This document shows, piece after piece, positions 14,958 to 20,577 of a DNA stretch of 20,577 nucleotides. The translations under genes were made by a program, and so were the position numbers. Source of the stretch: UBA11524 sp964464815 (GTDB lineage: Bacteria; Bacillota; Clostridia; Christensenellales; Aristaeellaceae); NCBI GenBank assembly GCA_964464815.1, contig CAYXHF010000039.1, positions 1 to 20,577 on the forward strand, read 5' to 3'. Positions within the stretch are counted from its first letter, which is position 1. Each line of letters opens with the position of its first letter. The notes under the pieces were generated by a model, which saw nothing but the letters and a program-made list of their open reading frames with translations, was not told where the DNA came from and did not search any database.

Positions 14958-15512
14958 TTACATACTTCCTTTCTCAAGTGCGGAGCGGACTGCGCTCCAG
15001 TTTCGGTTGATTTCCTCCTGCGACATGCGGCGCACATCCTCCCGTGTGAGCGGTGCAGAGGCACTGATGGGCGGAGAAATGGTGTCCGTTGGGAGGTAGA
15101 TGGGTTCGGAAAAGAACGCAGGATACTGCGCCCGGACAGCACAGAGCATGGCCTCGGGTGTCATGCTGTCGTCGCCGCCCAAGGCAGCCTCGTCAGGCGG
15201 CATGGCCAGCAGCAGCAAATCCACAGCCTGCGGATTCGCGCCGGAGGACAGGAGCGCCTCGCGCATGCTTTGCTGACGGGCGTGCAATTGCTGCTGTGCT
15301 TGCAGCTGTTCCAGCGCCGCGCGCGACGCATCGGCATCCTGCAAGGCCTGATCGCGCTGGGTGATGGCGTCCTGCATGGTCAAAAGCTGCTGTGCCAGCT
15401 CGTTGCGCTCCTGCGTCAGCTGCTGCATGGCTTCTGTGTGCGCCTGCAGGATGCGCTCGGCAGCGGATGGGTCAATCTGCCATTCCTCCAGCATCGCCTG
15501 GGTCAGCGGCAT
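14958..15512 (-). CDS. Phage scaffolding protein (Gp20-like)
   Basis: A 184-residue protein with a long coiled coil from about residue 20 to 85 (MQQLTQERNELAQQLLTMQD, then further Q/A/L-rich heptads), followed by a SSGANPQAVDLLLLA segment and a C-terminal LTREDVRRMSQEEINRNW, which is typical of Gp20 scaffolds. It would template capsid assembly and then leave. The ATG at 15512 has AAAGGAGG upstream and overlaps the portal gene by 41 nt. Confidence 0.87.
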   Translation of the reverse strand: MPLTQAMLEEWQIDPSAAERILQAHTEAMQQLTQERNELAQQLLTMQDAITQRDQALQDADASRAALEQLQAQQQLHARQQSMREALLSSGANPQAVDLLLLAMPPDEAALGGDDSMTPEAMLCAVRAQYPAFFSEPIYLPTDTISPPISASAPLTREDVRRMSQEEINRNWSAVRSALEKGSM

Positions 15513-16872
15513 CGGGCATTTCCTCCTTTCGTGCGCGCAGCAGCGTGTCCAGTGCCTCGTCGCTGATGTAGGGATTCAGGCGCAGAGCCGTGTGCAAGTC
15601 AATGTCCTCGCGCATGCTGCGAATGTCGGCAACGACCTCGCTGGCGTTGGCAATCGCCTGACGCTTGAAGCTGATTTGCTCCGTCGGCAGCCCCAGCAGG
15701 AGCAGCAGATCACGCACAAAGTGGCGCACCTGCCATTCGTAGCGGTCGGCCTTCAGGTCTAAATTGGCCATGGCGGAGCGAATGGCGACGTTGGTCAGGC
15801 TGCCACCGGTGATGGAGGCCATGTCCAGCGCCATGTAGTCGCTGTAGAGGGCGCGTTCGAGCAGGTTCAGGGCGCTTTGTCTGGCGGCGTAGGGCACCTC
15901 GATGGTGTGTGGCTCAGCCGTTGCGCCACTGCCCGAGCCGTCGGAGAGGTTCGCTACCGCCTTCACGCGGCTGATTTCCTCCAGAATTTCGGCAATGTCC
16001 TCCGTCGTGCCGCTGAAATTGTTGAGTACCCAGTAGACATCGTTGGCGCGGGAGAGATTGTCGGCAAAGTCGGAGAGGATGCAGTCGTAGGCATCAATCT
16101 TCGACTTGATGGACGGCGTCAGCTCACTGCGGCCATCCTGATTGCCCTTCAGGGCCAGAATGGGAAGGCGACCGTAGCCTTCCTCCGGAATGTGCAGGGT
16201 GTCGCCGAGTGCATCGCGCCGCAAAATCCGCAGATAGGGCGTGCGCGGCGAAACCTCCTCCACATGCTTGTCCTCCACGCGCAGCAGCGTGACACCTGCT
16301 TTTTCAAACACGCGCAGATACATCGGCCGCTTTGGGCTGACCTGCCAGAATTGCACGCCGAGCATGATTTGTCCACTCATCTCATCCAGCAGGGGAAAGA
16401 AGCCGCTCAACTCATTTTTGGCCATTTCCAGCACTTCCAGATGGTCAGCATTCCAGTAGCCGTAGCTGATGCCGTGCAGGAGCGCGAATTCGCCAAGGCG
16501 CGAAAGCTGATGGTCGAAATCATCGCCCAAACGACGCTTGATGTGGGTCGGCAGCGACACACCCTCGGAGAGCAGATACTGGTTCTGCTGGGTGATGAAG
16601 CGGAACAGGAAGCTGCTGCCGATGCGGTGGCCGATGACATCCTCTGTACCGGCACGCACGCGCTTGCGGCCATCGGGAGTGCGCGTTTCCAGCTTGCGGG
16701 CGCGCAGGATGGTCTTGTGGGCGACGGTCGGATTCTCACCGCGGAAGTATCGGCTGGCTTCCAGTGCCGCGAGGAATTCAGGACTGCGGCGAAAGCACGC
16801 CACGGCCTGAAGCAGTAGTGCTGCTTTATCCGGTGCACGCGCATAGTCCTGATAGGTGAAGGTTGTAAACAT
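15472..16872 (-). CDS. Portal protein (SPP1 gp6-like)
   Basis: The 466-residue length and sequence fit the SPP1 gp6 portal family: an N-terminal region with GHRIGSSFLFRFITQQNQYL, the wing and stem with KSKIDAYDCILSDFADNLSR, and a crown with TNVAIRSAMANLDLKADRYE. The dodecameric portal forms the channel for DNA packaging and docks terminase and connectors. It lies 21 bp after the terL stop with AAGGCAGG before the ATG. Confidence 0.92.
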   Translation of the reverse strand: MFTTFTYQDYARAPDKAALLLQAVACFRRSPEFLAALEASRYFRGENPTVAHKTILRARKLETRTPDGRKRVRAGTEDVIGHRIGSSFLFRFITQQNQYLLSEGVSLPTHIKRRLGDDFDHQLSRLGEFALLHGISYGYWNADHLEVLEMAKNELSGFFPLLDEMSGQIMLGVQFWQVSPKRPMYLRVFEKAGVTLLRVEDKHVEEVSPRTPYLRILRRDALGDTLHIPEEGYGRLPILALKGNQDGRSELTPSIKSKIDAYDCILSDFADNLSRANDVYWVLNNFSGTTEDIAEILEEISRVKAVANLSDGSGSGATAEPHTIEVPYAARQSALNLLERALYSDYMALDMASITGGSLTNVAIRSAMANLDLKADRYEWQVRHFVRDLLLLLGLPTEQISFKRQAIANASEVVADIRSMREDIDLHTALRLNPYISDEALDTLLRARKEEMPDAADPGDAGGMAD

Positions 16873-16893
16873 GAATACCTGCCTTTCTGTGTG

Positions 16894-18156
16894 TTACTGA
16901 TAGCCTGTGAAGCGCTTGTCCAGCACGCGCAGCAGGGAGGCGGCACTGTCTGGCGCATCATCGTGCGCCGCGGCGTCGGAGTAATCGAGAATCTGGTCAA
17001 TGTAGCCGCCGTCTGTTCCCGCCAGAAAGACGGTGTTTGGCCACCATTTGCGCAGATACGTGCCGATTTTGACGCCCTTGTTCATGCGCTCGTGGTACGC
17101 GCGCACCTGCACGCCCTGCTCCTTGAGCTGACGCGCCAGATACCCCTTGTCGCCGTTCGTTTCGCAGTAGAGCGGCTCGCAGCGCAGGCGGCGAATTTCG
17201 CCGATGATGAGCGGCAGCACGCTGTCCACGGGCTTTTTCCAGATGCGGCCGTACAGATACGCCTTGCCGTCAACGATGCGCCCGCAGGTGAGGGCCGTGT
17301 AGTCCTCACCGCCGTATGCGGCATCCAGATGGGCAATGCCGTCGGCAAGGCGCGTGACATCCTCCGTTTCACCGGGCGGCGTGTCAAACAGCGAACCTGT
17401 GGTGGCAATGTGGCGCAGCTCGTAGTTGGCGGCGAACAGCGTTGGGGTCATGGAGGCGCGAAGGGTGTTGATTTGCGCCGGGCTGAGCAGTCCCGTGGTG
17501 TAGCAGTCAAAACGAAGCGGCGCAGGCATCAGGTGAAACGCGTCCTCCGGATGCCAGGGCGTGCCGGTGTTCAGGATGCGCCCGCCGGGATTGCGCAGGT
17601 TCTGCAATTCCTGATACACACCGCACGTTTTTCGCCGCTCGATGGCGCTGAGACGGTCCTGCAAATTCACAATGTCGTCTGTCAGCACCACATCGGCATG
17701 CTTGCCGGTCAATGAACCGCCGATGCCAAGGCCCAGCAGCTGCGGCGCGCCGCGCATGGCGGCGTAGCAATCGGTCGAGACGCTCCACATGTCGCTTTTT
17801 TGCAGCGCCACGGGTGTGCCGTAGATGCGGCGGGAGATTTCCTTCAGGCCCGGACTGCGCAGCAGCAGCCGGACCTGCCGCAAAACCTCCAGCACGTCAT
17901 CATCCGTCTTGCGCAGAAAGAGGAGATTGCGCCGTGGATAGAGCAGCAGCATCAGCGCCATGGAGAAGGCCAGGCACGTTGTCTTGTAGCTGCCACGATG
18001 CGCCATGAGCGTCATATCGCCAGTGCCAAAGACAAGCGAGCGAATCCACTGTCCATGCAAATCATCCCGCAGCCGCTCCAGTCCGCACAGGCGTGCGACC
18101 AGTGCCGGACGTGCAATGAGCAGGCGAAGAATGGCCTCGTGTCCCGGTGCAAGCAC
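16894..18156 (-). CDS. Terminase large subunit (TerL)
   Basis: TerL is the packaging motor and headful nuclease. The ATPase domain has the Walker A variant AHRGSYKTT (about 52-60, K58) and Walker B VVLTDDI (D160, D161). The C-terminal RNase H-like nuclease has acidic residues at LDAAYGGEDYTAL (D278, D285), CETNGD (E332) and AAHDDAPD (D399-D403). All appear intact, so the motor should work. The GTG at 18156 is the first standard start; the frame is open about 25 bp further back (DELLTHPEV), and related proteins have this segment, so a non-standard start overlapping terS is likely. Confidence 0.94.
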   Translation of the reverse strand: MLAPGHEAILRLLIARPALVARLCGLERLRDDLHGQWIRSLVFGTGDMTLMAHRGSYKTTCLAFSMALMLLLYPRRNLLFLRKTDDDVLEVLRQVRLLLRSPGLKEISRRIYGTPVALQKSDMWSVSTDCYAAMRGAPQLLGLGIGGSLTGKHADVVLTDDIVNLQDRLSAIERRKTCGVYQELQNLRNPGGRILNTGTPWHPEDAFHLMPAPLRFDCYTTGLLSPAQINTLRASMTPTLFAANYELRHIATTGSLFDTPPGETEDVTRLADGIAHLDAAYGGEDYTALTCGRIVDGKAYLYGRIWKKPVDSVLPLIIGEIRRLRCEPLYCETNGDKGYLARQLKEQGVQVRAYHERMNKGVKIGTYLRKWWPNTVFLAGTDGGYIDQILDYSDAAAHDDAPDSAASLLRVLDKRFTGYQ

Positions 18157-18175
18157 CTCAGGGTGTGTCAGCAGC

Positions 18176-18415
18176 TCATCCGTCTTTCATGCCCTCCTCC
18201 CTGAGCATTTGCGCGACGGCTGCCTCCACGGCCTGCGCGACTTCAGGGGTGTTCTTTTCGCTTTCCTCCTCCTTTGGGGTGAAAAGGCCGTGATACTTCG
18301 CCAATGCATCCGCCGCTTTGAGCTGCTCGGCGGTTTTCTCACCGCGCATGAGCTGCGTGTAGGTTTCCAGCACCTCCTCCTTGCTTGCAATTCTTGCATC
18401 TCGTGCCTCTTCCAT
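18176..18415 (-). CDS. Short terminase small subunit-like protein lacking the N-terminal DNA-binding domain
   Basis: The 79-residue protein contains ARIASKEEVLETYTQLMRGE and LKAADALAKYHGLFTPKEE, matching the middle and C-terminal parts of Terminase_2 small subunits (pattern: ...REEVL...MRGE...KA.ELLGK.YGLF). The usual N-terminal helix-turn-helix that recognises pac or cos is absent: the ATG at 18415 with AAAGGAG is the best start, and even the longest in-frame extension adds no such domain. It is the first gene of the cassette and overlaps the likely terL start region. Loss of the specific DNA-binding part would favour non-specific packaging. Confidence 0.75.
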   Translation of the reverse strand: MEEARDARIASKEEVLETYTQLMRGEKTAEQLKAADALAKYHGLFTPKEEESEKNTPEVAQAVEAAVAQMLREEGMKDG

Positions 18416-18512
18416 CGGAACGCTCCTTTCTGGCGGCTGGGTTGCTTTCTCCATCCTGCCGCCAAGGAGAGGAGAAGCAAGGAACGAATGCTTGTTCGTG
18501 CTTGCAAGAAGC

Positions 18513-18541
18513 AGTGTACCACCCTTTCCACGGAAAAGCAA
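18513..18541 (-). promoter_or_regulatory. Promoter of the phage-derived cassette
   Basis: On the minus strand TTGCTT (18541-18536), a 17-bp spacer and TACACT (18518-18513) precede terS by about 100 bp. This is the only convincing promoter I see for the cassette. Confidence 0.65.
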
Positions 18542-18551
18542 GGAAATTTAA

Positions 18552-18563
18552 GAACGTTTGTAC
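18552..18563. promoter_or_regulatory. LexA/DinR-box-like site upstream of the cassette promoter
   Basis: GAAC-GTTT-GTAC differs at one position from the Gram-positive SOS core GAAC-N4-GTTC. It lies ten bases upstream of the -35 box of the cassette promoter. Function is inferred. Confidence 0.35.
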
Positions 18564-18585
18564 GCATTTGAAATGATGGAATAAA

Positions 18586-18603
18586 TATGCATGACGATGC
18601 ATA
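18586..18603. repeat. Inverted repeat TATGCAT-4-ATGCATA
   Basis: A perfect 7-bp inverted repeat (18586-18592 and 18597-18603) with a 4-bp spacer lies midway between the two divergent promoters. It is a candidate binding site for a dimeric regulator. Confidence 0.5.
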
Positions 18604-18614
18604 AACAAACATGC

Positions 18615-18626
18615 GAAGCTTTGTTC
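18615..18626. promoter_or_regulatory. LexA/DinR-box-like site upstream of the helicase promoter
   Basis: GAAG-CTTT-GTTC, preceded by the consensus C, differs at one core position from GAAC-N4-GTTC. It ends nine bases before the -35 box of the helicase promoter. Function is inferred. Confidence 0.35.
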
Positions 18627-18634
18627 TGTTCGCC

Positions 18635-18663
18635 TTTACAAGGGAAAGGAAATCTGCTATCAT
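18635..18663 (+). promoter_or_regulatory. Promoter of the YprA/MrfA-like helicase
   Basis: TTTACA (18635-18640), a 17-bp spacer and TATCAT (18658-18663) precede the helicase ATG by about 33 bp. Confidence 0.75.
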
Positions 18664-18695
18664 AAAAGATGAAATTTTGTGTGCGGAGGCAGAAG

Positions 18696-20577
18696 ATGAA
18701 CGTTGATCAATTGGTGCAGTCGCTCCAGCACGACCCGCTGTTTATGCAGAATGTCGTTCGCTGGGATACGCTTCCGGCGCAGGAAGCGGTGTATGAGGCG
18801 TTCCCGGAGCAGATAGACAGTCGCCTTCTGCCGGTGCTGGAAAAGCGTGGGGTGCGTCAGCTGTATCGTCATCAGGCGCATGCCATCCGTGAGGTGCTGT
18901 CCGGCCGTGATGTCGTGGTCGTGACGCCTACCGCATCGGGTAAGACGATGTGCTATAACCTGCCGGTTCTGTCGGCGATTCTGCAAAATCCGGATGCCAG
19001 GGCGCTGTATCTGTTTCCGACCAAGGCGCTTTCGGCCGATCAGGTCAGTGAGCTGTATGAGCTGATTGAAATGCTCGATGCGGATATCAAGACCTTCACC
19101 TACGACGGCGATACGCCCGGTGCGGCCCGCAAGGCCATCCGTCAGGCCGGACATATCGTGGTGACGAATCCTGATATGCTCCATAGTGGCATTTTGCCGC
19201 ATCACACCAACTGGGTGAAGCTGTTTGAAAACCTGCGCTATATCGTCATTGACGAAATTCACACCTACAGCGGTGTGTTTGGGTCGAATCTGGCCAACGT
19301 CCTGCGGCGACTGCTGCGCCTGTGCGATTTTTATGGCAGCCATCCGCAATTCATCCTGTGCAGCGCGACCATCGCCAATCCCAAGGAGCTGGCCGACACG
19401 CTGACCGGCCGCGACGTGGCGCTGGTGGATGATAACGGTGCGCCCAGTGGCATGCGGCACTTTGTGTTCTATAATCCGCCGGTGGTCAATCGGCAACTGG
19501 GCATTCGCCGTGGCGTTTTGCAGGAGACAAGGCGCATTTCGGGCATGCTGCTGCAAAATGGCATTCAGGCCATCACCTTCGCGCGCTCCCGCCTGTCGGT
19601 GGAGGTGCTGACGAAATATTTGAAGGACATGGTGCGTGATCCGCTGGGCAACACAGGGCGTGTGCGCGGCTATCGCGGTGGCTATCTGGCCACGCAGCGC
19701 CGTGAAATCGAAAAGGGCCTTCGCGCCGGTCAGGTTGATGCGGTCATTTCGACCAATGCGCTGGAATTGGGCATTGATATTGGTGCGCTGGATGCCTGTG
19801 TGCTGTGCGGCTATCCGGGTACGATTGCCAGCGCATGGCAGCAGGCCGGTCGTGCGGGCCGCAGGAAGGGCACGTCGATTGTCTTCTTCGTCGCGTCCTC
19901 TGCACCCATTGATCAGTACATCGTTTCGCATCCGGACTTCATGATGAAGAAATCGCCGGAAAATGCGCTGCTCAATCCGGATAACCTCTATATTCTGCTC
20001 AGCCACTTCAAGTGCGCGGCCTTTGAATTGCCCTTTGAGGACGGCGAAGGCTTGGGCAATGCGCCCGGTGCGCCGGAGCTGCTGGACTATCTGGACGAGG
20101 CGGGTATCATTCGCCACGTAGGCGGCAAGTACCACTGGTCGGCGGAGGATTTCCCGGCAAGCGAAATTTCCCTGCGCTCGGCGCGATGCGAGGAGAACTT
20201 TGTGATCATCGACATCACCGATCCGGGCAGCCACCGCGTCATTGGCGAAATGGATCGCTACACCGTGCCGATGCTGCTGCATGAAAACGCCATCTATATG
20301 CACGAGGCGCAGCAGTATCAGGTCGAAAAGCTGGATTTCGATGCCTGCAAGGCGTTCATTCGTCGCGTGGATGTGGGCTACTACACCGATGCGGATTTGA
20401 ACATCACCCTGTCCTTGCTGGACAAGGAGAAGGAAGAGGAGCGCAACGGCAGTCAGGTGGCGCTGGGCGAAATCCGCGTTTCGACGCTGGTGACGATGTT
20501 CAAGAAAATTCGCTTTGACACGCACGAGACGCTGGGCTTTGGTCATGTGCGCCTGCCGGAAACGGACATGCACACCA
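18696..20577 (+). CDS. YprA/MrfA-family superfamily 2 DNA helicase (3' end outside window)
   Basis: The first 627 residues of a DEAD/H-box helicase are present; the frame is open to the window edge. Start ATG at 18696 with GGAGG seven bases upstream. Motifs: QLYRHQ (Q motif, about 56-61), Walker A TPTASGKT (77-84), TNPDMLH, DEIH (186-189), SAT (223-225), STNALELGIDIG and QQAGRAGRR (motif VI). The order and wording match the YprA/MrfA/Hrq1-like family, whose C-terminal DUF1998 metal-binding domain would lie beyond the window. In Bacillus subtilis MrfA acts with MrfB in repair of mitomycin-type lesions. The divergent arrangement with the phage cassette and the shared SOS-like sites fit a damage response, but this is inferred. 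Confidence 0.92.
   Translation, partial: MNVDQLVQSLQHDPLFMQNVVRWDTLPAQEAVYEAFPEQIDSRLLPVLEKRGVRQLYRHQAHAIREVLSGRDVVVVTPTASGKTMCYNLPVLSAILQNPDARALYLFPTKALSADQVSELYELIEMLDADIKTFTYDGDTPGAARKAIRQAGHIVVTNPDMLHSGILPHHTNWVKLFENLRYIVIDEIHTYSGVFGSNLANVLRRLLRLCDFYGSHPQFILCSATIANPKELADTLTGRDVALVDDNGAPSGMRHFVFYNPPVVNRQLGIRRGVLQETRRISGMLLQNGIQAITFARSRLSVEVLTKYLKDMVRDPLGNTGRVRGYRGGYLATQRREIEKGLRAGQVDAVISTNALELGIDIGALDACVLCGYPGTIASAWQQAGRAGRRKGTSIVFFVASSAPIDQYIVSHPDFMMKKSPENALLNPDNLYILLSHFKCAAFELPFEDGEGLGNAPGAPELLDYLDEAGIIRHVGGKYHWSAEDFPASEISLRSARCEENFVIIDITDPGSHRVIGEMDRYTVPMLLHENAIYMHEAQQYQVEKLDFDACKAFIRRVDVGYYTDADLNITLSLLDKEKEEERNGSQVALGEIRVSTLVTMFKKIRFDTHETLGFGHVRLPETDMHT

Noticed and set aside
13827..15566. 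Plus-strand open frame of 579 codons opposite coat and scaffold genes
   Set aside because: Antisense to clearly recognised phage head genes with good ribosome binding sites; its translation resembles no protein family.
9670..18541. Ordinary complete prophage
   Set aside because: Integrase, repressor, replication genes, tape measure, fibres and endolysin are all missing and housekeeping genes flank it directly.
18660..20573. Minus-strand open frame of 637 codons opposite the helicase
   Set aside because: Antisense shadow of a helicase with all motifs in the plus strand; translation is R/H/Q/A-rich with no domain.

Overview
The window looks like a chromosomal segment of a moderately GC-rich member of the Clostridia, probably a gut commensal. 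This is inferred from AGGAGG-type ribosome binding sites, sigma-A-type promoters, a Gram-positive style phage head-tail module with a phi-LC3-type holin, and the mix of mfd, mnmE and a YprA/MrfA-like helicase. I cannot name the species.

Left end (1-2460): a compact, probably stand-alone type V-like CRISPR locus. A strong promoter with a perfect 14-bp palindrome over its -10 box drives a 510-residue TnpB/Cas12-like RuvC nuclease with a GTG start. It is followed by about 205 bp of structure-rich intergenic DNA (candidate tracrRNA or omega-RNA-like species), a six-repeat CRISPR array (33-bp repeats, 33-35-bp spacers, degenerate last repeat) and a strong bidirectional terminator. No cas1, cas2 or other cas genes are visible. 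The effector keeps a RuvC D-E-D triad but has lost the zinc-ribbon cysteines expected of TnpB.

Housekeeping block (2533-9654): mfd on the minus strand with its own promoter and a hairpin-rich leader, a decayed response-regulator fragment, tRNA-Thr(GGT), an integrase remnant beside the tRNA with paired TGTCCAA repeats, then mnmE coupled by an ATGA overlap to a metallophosphoesterase.

Phage-derived cassette (9670-18415, minus strand): thirteen intact, tightly packed, often overlapping genes in structural order: a very short TerS, TerL, portal, Gp20-type scaffold, P22-like coat protein, three head-tail connector/terminator proteins, tail tube, a 60-residue protein, Dit, Tal and holin. There is no integrase, repressor, replication gene, prohead protease, tape measure, tail fibre or endolysin. 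TerS lacks the N-terminal DNA-binding part. This resembles a domesticated particle or gene-transfer-agent-like cassette more than a normal prophage or a randomly decaying one.

Right end (18416-20577): a divergent control region with a promoter in each direction, two LexA/DinR-box-like sites with one core mismatch each, and a TATGCAT/ATGCATA inverted repeat. It separates the cassette from a plus-strand YprA/MrfA-like DNA-repair helicase that runs off the window.

The two best candidates for an undescribed system are the TnpB-like CRISPR locus and the tape-measure-less particle cassette, which may be damage-responsive.
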